Below the pieces are notes generated by a model. It saw nothing but the letters and a program-made list of their open reading frames with translations, was not told the origin of the DNA and searched no databases. A stretch of DNA of 5,666 bases from a bacterium (lineage in GTDB: Bacteria > Desulfobacterota > UBA8473): NCBI GenBank assembly GCA_009773075.1, contig WOUX01000146.1, forward strand, positions 1-5,666. The letters are read 5' to 3'. Shown here one piece after another: positions 1-4,971 of the stretch; position 1 is the stretch's first letter, and the number at the start of each line of letters is the position of its first letter. Position numbers and translations under genes: made by a program.

Positions 1-32
1 CAACTAAATAGAACCGTCCCAGTTATTCCCAG
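1..32. repeat. Possible end of a REP/transposon-like element at the window edge
   Basis: This short stretch follows the premature stop of the antitoxin stub. On the plus strand it contains AAATAGAACCGTCCC at 6-20. From memory, this kind of sequence recurs at the ends of small interspersed elements, including those carrying REP-associated IS200-like (Y1) transposases. No transposase is visible because the window ends here. The assignment is recollection plus context: an antitoxin frame ends where this sequence begins. Confidence 0.3.
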
Positions 33-40
33 TTATTCCC
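18..40. repeat. 10-bp tandem duplication (CCCAGTTATT twice, then CCC)
   Basis: The unit CCCAGTTATT occurs at 18-27 and again at 28-37, followed by CCC. Read on the minus strand, the copy at 28-37 supplies the TAA that ends the antitoxin stub at 33-35. The duplication is seen directly. It could be a target-site or slippage duplication linked to the neighbouring element, but this is not established. Confidence 0.7.
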
Positions 41-158
41 CTTCAGTCAATTTAACCGAGTCGGGTTCTACAGCTATCGTATCCCAAATATCCTCTACCA
101 GTTGAATTCTCTCTGGGATCGACAGATCAAAAGTATCGGTTACAGAAAGCGTCTTCAT
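33..158 (-). pseudogene. Truncated addiction-module antitoxin (Unstab_antitox / CHP02574-like)
   Basis: This is a 41-codon frame starting with ATG at 158. A strong Shine-Dalgarno AGGAGG (168-173) lies 9 nt upstream, so the start looks genuine. The product contains LSIPERIQLVEDIWDTIA (residues 12-29), the N-terminal signature of the putative addiction module component family. These small antitoxins usually pair with a RelE/ParE-type toxin and, as I recall, are normally about 65-80 residues. Here the frame stops after ...KLTEGE at a TAA inside a 10-bp tandem repeat, so the C-terminal half expected to wrap the toxin is missing. I see no family-like continuation in the 32 bases left. Any partner toxin would lie beyond the left edge. 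The stub sits 141 bp downstream of vapC. It may be a remnant, or a short peptide that keeps only the N-terminal portion. Confidence 0.65.
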
Positions 159-299
159 AATCCATATCCTCCTTTTTCCTTTTGCATCTAAAATGTTATT
201 AAGTGACAAAACGAGTGTAGCAGAAACAGGCTTTTTTGTAGAATATCTAATCGTGCTTGTCAGGGCATGATACGATTCTATAGAAAAACCAACTGCCTG
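159..299. other. Intergenic spacer between vapC and the antitoxin stub
   Basis: The spacer holds the AGGAGG ribosome binding site for the stub (168-173). It also has a 10-bp perfect palindrome TTCTATAGAA (276-285) and a weak 6-bp inverted repeat, AATCGT (249-254) with ACGATT (272-277). Minus-strand hexamers CTGACA and TACAAA, 17 bp apart, could form a poor promoter. No convincing terminator follows vapC. Confidence 0.3.
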
Positions 300-695
300 C
301 TATATATCGATTATCTCCAAGCCTAAGAACTTAACCATAGGATCGAAATCCCTGTCGTCATGCAACAATGTTAACTGATGGTGGACACAGAAAGTTCCAA
401 TAATGACATCTATGGTCTTTCTCACGGTCACGCCCTTCTTCCTCAGGAATCTATAGTTTATAGCGCTCTCTATGGCTAATAGCTGTCCTCCCATCGACAT
501 AAATGGGATACCTAAGAGAATGTCCATGGCTATCTTGAAGTCTTTATCATTCTGAAATCCCTGAAGAACTTCGGTTAGGATAAGATCACTTATGATGATG
601 GGTGTATTTCCAAGTGAAGAATCCAGCCAGTCCGTCTGAGTTGTTTTATTGCCGTTGAAGTAGTCGATCCAGACGGACGAATCAACGAGAATCAT
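300..695 (-). CDS. vapC: VapC family toxin, PIN-domain ribonuclease
   Basis: The 131-residue product is the usual length for VapC, a Mg2+-dependent PIN-domain endoribonuclease that cleaves RNA and is held inactive by VapB. The acidic active-site residues are visible: D5 in MILVDSSVWIDYF, E42 in LTEVLQG, D96 in RKTIDVIIG, and D114/D116 in LLHDDRDFDP near the C-terminus. The ATG at 695 is chosen because it starts directly at the first PIN strand and overlaps the vapB stop in an ATGA (692-695), the common coupled arrangement. A longer frame from 731 would add 12 residues lying inside vapB and is unlikely. No residue appears to be lost, so the toxin looks active. RNA target is not predictable from sequence. 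Confidence 0.93.
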   Translation of the reverse strand: MILVDSSVWIDYFNGNKTTQTDWLDSSLGNTPIIISDLILTEVLQGFQNDKDFKIAMDILLGIPFMSMGGQLLAIESAINYRFLRKKGVTVRKTIDVIIGTFCVHHQLTLLHDDRDFDPMVKFLGLEIIDI

Positions 696-886
696 TTGTC
701 TAACCTCATCTCGTCCAGATTGCCGGACCATTTTAGTTTTCCTCGAAAACGCTTAATTTCCTTCTGACGTTTCACTTGCACCAACAGCTTTAATCCTTCT
801 TCTATGGCATCCTTTTTTGTTTTTAGACCGGATGCCTTGAGGGCGGCTTCCATAAGATCGTCATCTACGACTACATTCATTCTCAT
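692..886 (-). CDS. vapB: VapB family antitoxin (DUF2191-type)
   Basis: This 64-residue antitoxin matches the VapB family architecture. The N-terminal MRMNVVVDDDLMEAALKASG is a short beta strand followed by helices for dimerisation and DNA binding. Next come LKTKKDAIEEGLKLLV and a basic helix. The C-terminal tail GKLKWSGNLDEMR is the characteristic segment that fills the VapC active-site groove. The start at 886 is supported by AGGAGG (893-898) 6 nt upstream; an ATG two codons later would be spaced 12 nt. The gene overlaps vapC by 4 nt, ensuring coupled synthesis. It lies 75 bp downstream of truA and has its own operator-like palindrome, so it is probably transcribed separately and autoregulated by the VapBC complex. 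Confidence 0.93.
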   Translation of the reverse strand: MRMNVVVDDDLMEAALKASGLKTKKDAIEEGLKLLVQVKRQKEIKRFRGKLKWSGNLDEMRLDK

Positions 887-898
887 TTCTTACCTCCT

Positions 899-928
899 AT
901 GTGTATATATATGCCATATCATACACAT
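899..928. promoter_or_regulatory. Nested palindrome, probable VapBC operator
   Basis: An 8-bp perfect inverted repeat ATGTGTAT (899-906) / ATACACAT (921-928) encloses a second one, ATATG (909-913) / CATAT (915-919). The two are nearly concentric (centres 913.5 and 914). It sits between the vapB ribosome binding site and the candidate -35 box. This is where VapB-type antitoxins usually bind to repress their own operon. The repeats are seen directly; the role is inferred. Confidence 0.6.
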
Positions 929-946
929 TAATTGGACTATTTGAAA
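918..946 (-). promoter_or_regulatory. Candidate sigma70-like promoter for vapBC
   Basis: On the minus strand, TTTCAA (941-946) and TATGAT (918-923) are separated by 17 bp. The -10 matches consensus at 5 of 6 positions and the -35 at only 3 of 6. The -10 lies inside the palindrome, which fits repression by the antitoxin. The truA stop is 16 bp further upstream, so read-through from truA is also possible. Confidence 0.4.
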
Positions 947-961
947 GGTTTATTTTTGGGG

Positions 962-1699
962 CTAGTATTTGATCTTTACCAGGAACAACCCCTGTGGAGG
1001 TGCCGTTATACCGGCCTTTTTCCTGTCTTTAGCTCTAAGTATCTCTTCAAATTCACTTACCCCGATCTTCCCCTTGCCCACATCTGCCAGCGTTCCCACA
1101 ATATTCCTTACCATCTGCTTTAAAAAGGCATTGGCTTCAATCTCAAAGATTATGAATCCCTTGGTATCTTTATCAAGGGATATGTCGTAAACCTCTCTGA
1201 TGGGGTTATGGCTGTTGCAGCCTGATGCCTTAAAGGAAGAAAAATCGTGTTTCCCGATTAGGCACTGCACGGCCTTTTTCATTTCTTTAATGTCCAATTT
1301 GAAAGGTATAAACCAGGAAAAATTGCGGTATAGAGGAGAAGGGAACCTCTGGTTCAGGATGACATATCTGTATATCTTGCTTTTGGCGCTGTATCGCGCA
1401 TGGAAGTCTTGTTCTGCCTCACTTATTTCTTTAATAGCAATATCAGGAGGAAGCAGACTGTTCAGTCCCATCTGGATCTTGTTTATGTCCAGTCGAGACC
1501 TGGTAGAAAAGTTTGCCACCTGTTCTACAGCATGAACACCTGCGTCCGTCCTTCCTGCTGCGATCAGCTTGATCTCTTCCTGGGTGATTTTCTGCAACCT
1601 GTCCTCGATGGTCTCCTGGATACTCACTGCATTGGGCTGAATCTGCCAGCCGTGATAGTTAGTGCCATCGTATTCGATTACAAGCCTGATATTCCGCAT
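962..1699 (-). CDS. truA: tRNA pseudouridine(38-40) synthase TruA
   Basis: The 245-residue protein is full length for TruA, which isomerises uridines 38-40 in the tRNA anticodon stem in the cytoplasm. The N-terminal strand IEYDGTNYHGWQ (8-19) is typical. The catalytic aspartate is D52 in AGRTDAGVHA (48-57). Further family motifs are KIYRYV, DFSSFKASGC, the FLKQMVRNIVGTL helix and the C-terminal PPQGLFLVKIKY. The ATG at 1699 is chosen because it begins immediately before the first domain strand; 43 extra residues from 1828 would lie entirely inside the upstream oxidoreductase gene. The start is only 5 bp after that gene's stop, and its AGGAG directly abuts the ATG, suggesting translation by coupling. 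The two genes form an operon by position, though no functional link is evident. Confidence 0.96.
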   Translation of the reverse strand: MRNIRLVIEYDGTNYHGWQIQPNAVSIQETIEDRLQKITQEEIKLIAAGRTDAGVHAVEQVANFSTRSRLDINKIQMGLNSLLPPDIAIKEISEAEQDFHARYSAKSKIYRYVILNQRFPSPLYRNFSWFIPFKLDIKEMKKAVQCLIGKHDFSSFKASGCNSHNPIREVYDISLDKDTKGFIIFEIEANAFLKQMVRNIVGTLADVGKGKIGVSEFEEILRAKDRKKAGITAPPQGLFLVKIKY

Positions 1700-1707
1700 C
1701 TCCTTTA
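1697..1707 (-). promoter_or_regulatory. Stop / ribosome site / start junction of truA
   Basis: The minus strand reads TAA-AGGAG-ATG: oxidoreductase stop, Shine-Dalgarno and truA start run together without spacing. AGGAG has zero spacing to the ATG, which is poor for independent initiation and fits reinitiation by ribosomes that have just terminated. Confidence 0.7.
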
Positions 1708-2817
1708 ATCTTCCCCAGAATGTTTGGCTCTCTCGTTCACGCAGTATATACCCTCTCCTGCCCTGGCCGGTCTGAAACACTGATTGTCGGATATACAGGC
1801 AGCTTTTCGAATATCCCCTGCCTGCCAACGATTGATCAACGATGGTTCCCGGATAAAGGGACGGCTCATGGAGATATAATCAGCCACACCCTCATCTACG
1901 AGTCCCCTGGCTACATTATAGGATCGCATTCCCCCTACGAGAATCAGGGGGACCTGGATTTTTTCCTTAAAGGCACGTGCCTCATTTCGAAAGTATGCCT
2001 CTTTCCCTTCCGATTTAATCCCTATCCTGCTAGGACCCAGCTTAAAAGCAGTAGGAAGACCTCCGCTCAACTCGATGGCATCGATCCCTTCCCTGGCAAG
2101 CATACTCCCTGCCTGAATGGAATCCTTCAATGTTAAACCATTCTCGACGAAATCTTGGACATTTATTTTTACCATAATTGGGTAATCTGGCCCAACTTCC
2201 ATCCGAATTGCCTGAAACACTTCCAAAAGGGCCCTTGCACGATTCTGTATATTACCGCCATACGCATCGTTACGATGATTGTATAAAGGAGATAGAAACT
2301 GACTGAGGAGATATCCATGAGCAGAATGGATTTGAACACCGTCAAACCCGGCCTTTTTAGCTCTCGCCGTTGCCTGAGCAAAGGCCTGAGCGATCTCATT
2401 AATATCCTGGATAGTCATCTCCTTTTGTGGTAATTTTGACTCGGTTTTTACCGCTGAAGGGGCTATAGAGGGTTGTCCTGTCAGCTCTCCTATGGCACGG
2501 AACCCGGCATGAGCAAGCTGCATAACTATCTTACCGTCTTTTTCATGGACTGCACGGGTCATCTCCTCAAGACCATGAATTAGCTCGTCTTTGTAAACGC
2601 CAAGCTGTTGAGGACTTGCCTGCCCATCGCGACGGACATAGGCATGGCCGGTAATAATCAGCCCAACGCCCCCTTTTGCAAGGGTGACCATCAAATCAAC
2701 CAACCCTGGAGTACATGTCCCATCTTCTTCTGCCATTCCCTCCCAGGTAGCCGATCTGACAAACCGGTTCTTTAGTACCATGCCGTTAATTGTACTTTGT
2801 TCAAATAGTTTGTTCAT
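1705..2817 (-). CDS. NADH:flavin oxidoreductase, Old Yellow Enzyme family (single TIM barrel)
   Basis: This 370-residue FMN-binding TIM-barrel protein would reduce activated C=C bonds of enones or similar substrates using NAD(P)H; its substrate is unknown. Visible family marks are LKNRFVRSATWEG (15-27), the substrate/flavin histidine pair H164 and H167 in VQIHSAHGYLLSQFLSP, and NHRNDAYGG (180-188). The FMN phosphate region is LVGGMRS (293-299) and YISMSRPFI (314-322). There is no second flavin/NAD domain as in 2,4-dienoyl-CoA reductase. However, the C-terminus has C341, C347 and C359, resembling a reduced version of that enzyme's Fe-S motif. The start at 2817 has AGGAG (2828-2832) 10 nt upstream and begins at the usual KLFEQ position. 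It is first in a probable operon with truA; a repeat element ends 48 bp upstream, so its promoter must lie in or across that element. Confidence 0.9.
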   Translation of the reverse strand: MNKLFEQSTINGMVLKNRFVRSATWEGMAEEDGTCTPGLVDLMVTLAKGGVGLIITGHAYVRRDGQASPQQLGVYKDELIHGLEEMTRAVHEKDGKIVMQLAHAGFRAIGELTGQPSIAPSAVKTESKLPQKEMTIQDINEIAQAFAQATARAKKAGFDGVQIHSAHGYLLSQFLSPLYNHRNDAYGGNIQNRARALLEVFQAIRMEVGPDYPIMVKINVQDFVENGLTLKDSIQAGSMLAREGIDAIELSGGLPTAFKLGPSRIGIKSEGKEAYFRNEARAFKEKIQVPLILVGGMRSYNVARGLVDEGVADYISMSRPFIREPSLINRWQAGDIRKAACISDNQCFRPARAGEGIYCVNERAKHSGED

Positions 2818-2865
2818 TTATATGAAGCTCCTTTGATTTTTGCATCTTTTGCGATCTTAAAGGTT

Positions 2866-3010
2866 GATGGCTTCGCAAAAAGTCCATCTGCGGCGTTGCA
2901 CTGCATCCTTCCCCTGCTTTCGCAGGGGCAGGCTTGTTGCAGGTTAACTCTAAGTGCGCCACTCCTCAGGATTTGAGCGCCTTGCATCTGGAGCTTTTTA
3001 CTTTGCCATC
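2866..3010. repeat. Interspersed inverted-repeat element (MITE/REP-like)
   Basis: The 145-bp block is bounded by GATGGC (2866-2871) and GCCATC (3005-3010). The left end (2866-2886) and the reverse complement of the right end (2989-3010) match at 17 of 21 aligned positions with one single-base gap. They share GATGGC, AAAAAG and TCCA. Pairing continues imperfectly inwards, and a 7-bp hairpin lies inside. From memory, near-identical sequences (cttcgcaaaaagtccatctg, ctggagctttttactttgcc) recur between genes in deltaproteobacterial genomes. No transposase is encoded, so any mobility would have to be supplied in trans. Confidence 0.65.
2911..2928. repeat. Perfect hairpin inside the repeat element
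   Basis: CCCCTGC (2911-2917) and GCAGGGG (2922-2928) form a 7-bp GC-rich stem with a TTTC loop. It is not followed by a T-run on either strand, so it is not a classical terminator. It may be a variable apical part of the larger element. Confidence 0.6.
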
Positions 3011-3061
3011 CCAATTTTGACCTACTACGGAAATAAAACCTTATTTTCATGCTTCGTGTCG

Positions 3062-3085
3062 CCATACGAGGTATGGGGGTTTTTT
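3062..3085 (+). terminator. Terminator-like hairpin with T-tract, plus strand
   Basis: CCATAC (3062-3067), a GAG loop and GTATGG (3071-3076) form a perfect 6-bp stem. GGG and then six T (3080-3085) follow. This has the shape of a rho-independent terminator for plus-strand transcription, but no plus-strand gene lies upstream. It could stop antisense transcription or simply be part of the repeat. Confidence 0.35.
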
Positions 3086-3098
3086 ACGAGTCCATTAA
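3077..3098. repeat. Third, outer copy of the repeat's terminal arm
   Basis: The reverse complement of 3077-3098 matches 2864-2885 at 16 of 22 positions without gaps (TT-ATGG, TCG, AAAAA and CC shared). This gives an alternative outer boundary for the element, making it 2864-3098. Whether this is the true end or an adjacent second unit cannot be decided here. Confidence 0.4.
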
Positions 3099-3186
3099 AT
3101 TTATCTTAAAAAATTATTACAAAAAAGTCAAATTACCATATATCTTGCCAGCAGTTTGGGAGGACTGCCTGCGCCGGAGAAGAACA

Positions 3187-3215
3187 TTGATATCCTCAAT
3201 AAAGATGGCTATAGG
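3187..3215 (+). promoter_or_regulatory. Candidate sigma70-like promoter for the PilZ gene
   Basis: TTGATA (3187-3192, 5 of 6) and TATAGG (3210-3215, 4 of 6) are separated by exactly 17 bp. Transcription would begin near 3222, leaving a leader of about 80 nt before the start at 3304. A stem-loop with GCAGT (3151-3155) / ACTGC (3164-3168) lies just upstream of it. Confidence 0.4.
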
Positions 3216-3293
3216 AAAATTTACTTAAGAAAAAGACATGTTATACCGATAAAAGATTATGGAAATTTTAACAGGACTTACATCAAATAAAAC

Positions 3294-3306
3294 GGGGGAA
3301 GGAATG
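3294..3306 (+). promoter_or_regulatory. Ribosome binding site deciding the PilZ start
   Basis: GGGGGAAGGA precedes the ATG at 3304, with GGGGG 5 nt upstream of it. The alternative ATG at 3259 has only AT-rich sequence with no purine Shine-Dalgarno before it, so 3304 is preferred. Confidence 0.6.
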
Positions 3307-3654
3307 GAAAAAAGAGAAGAAAGAAGGGTACACAACAGGAAAGATTGTCAAATTACAGTAAAATTGATAACCGACAAAAGGGAAGATCTTATAGAAAATG
3401 GTATTACTAATATTAGTGCACACGGTCTCTTTGTTAAAACCTTTGCCCCTTTACCTATTGGCACTAAATTGGGCGTAGAGTTTGATATTCCAGAAGCCAA
3501 TAAGGTTATTAGCTGTAAAGGCAAGGTTATGTGGGGATACAAGGCAGATCCATTGAGGGGTGGTAGGGATGTGCCTGGGATGGGAATAAAGACAGAAAAT
3601 CTAAACCAACAAGATATGAGCTTAATTTCAAGATTTGTTAATAACTCCAATTAG
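3304..3654 (+). CDS. PilZ-domain protein, probable c-di-GMP receptor
   Basis: The 116-residue protein is a single PilZ domain of about the usual length. PilZ domains bind cyclic di-GMP and act as cytosolic effectors of motility, surface or biofilm behaviour. The two binding motifs are present: RxxxR as R8-VHN-R12 near the N-terminus and (D/N)xSxxG as N36-I-S38-A-H-G41. The barrel continues through LPIGTKLGVEFDIP and ISCKGKVMWGYK to the PGMGIK strand (91-96), followed by a C-terminal helix. The overall pattern resembles the standalone PilZ paralogues seen in Myxococcus and other deltaproteobacteria. It begins at 3304, where a good ribosome site lies; 3259 would add 15 unsupported residues. It is monocistronic and convergent with the dehydrogenase. 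The first motif residue is N and not D, which occurs in the family. Confidence 0.88.
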   Translation: MEKREERRVHNRKDCQITVKLITDKREDLIENGITNISAHGLFVKTFAPLPIGTKLGVEFDIPEANKVISCKGKVMWGYKADPLRGGRDVPGMGIKTENLNQQDMSLISRFVNNSN

Positions 3655-3786
3655 TTCAGCTTGAAAAATTCCCTTTTCGGTTTTTTGAAGCTTTGCTTCT
3701 CCAATAGGGGTTCCCCCAAATCCTGTTCACATTTCTCTAACGGGAACTTTTTTCCATTCTGACTCTTCAAGTTTGTTGCAAAGCAA
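3655..3786. other. Convergent intergenic region with small hairpins
   Basis: Between the PilZ and dehydrogenase stops there are three stem-loops. AGCTTGAAAAA (3658-3668) pairs with TTTTTGAAGCT (3682-3692) with one G-G mismatch. GAAGC (3687-3691) pairs with GCTTC (3695-3699). GTTGC (3775-3779) pairs with GCAAC (3783-3787), touching the dehydrogenase stop. The first two overlap and are mutually exclusive. None is followed by a clean T-run, so termination in either direction is only plausible. Confidence 0.4.
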
Positions 3787-4971
3787 CTAAGCTGGGCAAG
3801 AGTATTTGTTCTTAAATACCTTTACAGCCCTAAATAACTGTTCATCATCCCTATACGCTCTAAAATTTTCGATGGAGTCCAAATCTATTTCTTCTATACC
3901 ATTTTTACTTATAAAGAGAGGGACTCCAAGGCATATCTCATTTTCTCCTATACATGTCTTCTTAGTCAGGGTTATAACTGTACGGATATTACTCTGAAAT
4001 GCTTTCATGATGGCTATTACAGCAATTCCAACAGGAAAATCCGCTCTCTCTCCACAGTAGTATTCAATAAGGGGTTTCACAGATAACCGTGTGGGTATAG
4101 GATAGCCGTTTATATAATTAAAGGTAGGAGAGACATTTTCCAATATTTGGCCCGTTGGTGGTTCGCAGTTTATCCGAAGCACACTCTTATATATTACCAT
4201 GCCTCTCAGTTCATGATTGCCACCAACCAGCCCATCTACAGAGATTTCAACGGGCAAATCTAACTCCTCCCTGATTTCCCTTTGAAGCCTTAAAGAATCC
4301 AATACAGGCCCTATCGCAACAACCCTCTTGAAATATTTGGAAAAGACCCACGTACATAACTCGTTTGGATTGCTTACCACTATTACCATTTCAGGGGGAC
4401 GGGACGGGTTTTCTTTGATAGACCTAGCACAATTCTCAAAAATAGCCTTGTTCTCATGCATCAGGGTTGTTCTGTCGGAAGCCTTACCTATACCTTTTGG
4501 AATGGTCTTCCCCGCACACATTATTAGGAGTTCTCCATCAACTCTGTCATAAGAATCGACAAATTCGATATTTGGTAAAACCCCATCCATACCGTCTTTT
4601 AACTTTTCAATTAAGGCGTAATAAAAGTTTTTGTCCTTGCCTTGAGAGGCCTTTTTTGGTCTGCCGAATAGCTGGATTTTTTCGCAGTCTGGTAATGCTT
4701 GCTCTGTTAGAATACGCTTGAGAATTTCACTTCCCATTGCTCCGCTTACACCAATAATGGTTACAGTCTTGAATCTTCCTATAGCACCATAAGGGTCTTT
4801 TTTGTACTTTAGCTTTTTGGAAAAGTAGATCCTCTCTCTCGAAAGATTTTTTTTCTCTTTATGTCTTGAATAGCATCTGGACAGGTATTTAAAAGTGACC
4901 CCTATCTGTTTTGGAGCTACTAATTTTTTCCCGGTCTCGAATTCTATACAAGGATTATGTATTTCTTGCAC
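3787..4971 (-). CDS. Lactate/malate dehydrogenase family protein with basic N-terminal extension
   Basis: This 394-residue protein has a 327-residue LDH/MDH-like core starting near residue 68. Core marks are the Rossmann loop GVSGAMG (74-80), LLIMCAGK (148-155), R167 in the mobile-loop region, and VVSNPNE (198-204). D225 and R228 lie in VLDSLR, H253 in VGGNHEL is the probable catalytic histidine, and the family tail CLGVPLFISKNGIEEI spans 347-362. It would interconvert a 2-hydroxy and a 2-oxo acid with NAD(P)H; the substrate is uncertain. Oddities are LFGRPKK after strand 2 (no acidic residue, perhaps favouring NADPH), a longer loop before R167, GNHE in place of the usual GEHG, and 67 extra N-terminal residues rich in Lys and Arg. 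The GTG start directly follows the metG stop. No ATG, GTG or TTG occurs in frame within the extension, so it appears genuinely translated. Translational coupling to metG is likely. Confidence 0.8.
   Translation of the reverse strand: MQEIHNPCIEFETGKKLVAPKQIGVTFKYLSRCYSRHKEKKNLSRERIYFSKKLKYKKDPYGAIGRFKTVTIIGVSGAMGSEILKRILTEQALPDCEKIQLFGRPKKASQGKDKNFYYALIEKLKDGMDGVLPNIEFVDSYDRVDGELLIMCAGKTIPKGIGKASDRTTLMHENKAIFENCARSIKENPSRPPEMVIVVSNPNELCTWVFSKYFKRVVAIGPVLDSLRLQREIREELDLPVEISVDGLVGGNHELRGMVIYKSVLRINCEPPTGQILENVSPTFNYINGYPIPTRLSVKPLIEYYCGERADFPVGIAVIAIMKAFQSNIRTVITLTKKTCIGENEICLGVPLFISKNGIEEIDLDSIENFRAYRDDEQLFRAVKVFKNKYSCPA

Larger units (their letters stand above)
2818..3303. other. Gene-free region between divergent oxidoreductase and PilZ genes
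   Basis: This stretch of about 490 bp holds the oxidoreductase ribosome site (2828-2832) and an inverted-repeat element (2866-3010, perhaps extending to 3098). A terminator-like hairpin lies at 3062-3085 and a GC-richer stem-loop at 3149-3171. The candidate PilZ promoter follows at 3187-3215. The frames across the repeat read as repeat sequence and not as a gene. I see no RNA gene. Confidence 0.6.

Noticed and set aside
18..40. CRISPR-like tandem repeat
   Set aside because: The two 10-bp units are directly adjacent, without spacers, and too short for a CRISPR repeat.
300..731. Longer VapC starting at 731
   Set aside because: The added 12 residues lie inside vapB. The ATG at 695 begins at the first PIN strand and forms the usual ATGA overlap.
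932..1708. Plus-strand open frames across truA and its flank
   Set aside because: They are antisense shadows of truA and vapBC-upstream sequence, without ribosome sites or recognisable domains.
962..1828. Longer TruA starting at 1828
   Set aside because: The extra 43 residues are encoded inside the oxidoreductase gene in another frame, and the TruA fold starts at 1699.
2814..3065. Minus-strand frame of 83 codons overlapping the oxidoreductase start by 4 nt
   Set aside because: It is read straight through the inverted-repeat element, and such repeat copies often give spurious hypothetical proteins. No ribosome site or domain is seen.
3120..3303. Possible c-di-GMP riboswitch ahead of the PilZ gene
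   Set aside because: The GEMM conserved blocks are not seen; there is only a simple stem-loop at 3149-3171, and it lies upstream of the candidate promoter.
3259..3654. PilZ protein starting at 3259
   Set aside because: There is no purine-rich ribosome site before this ATG, whereas 3304 has one. The added residues precede the family's normal start.
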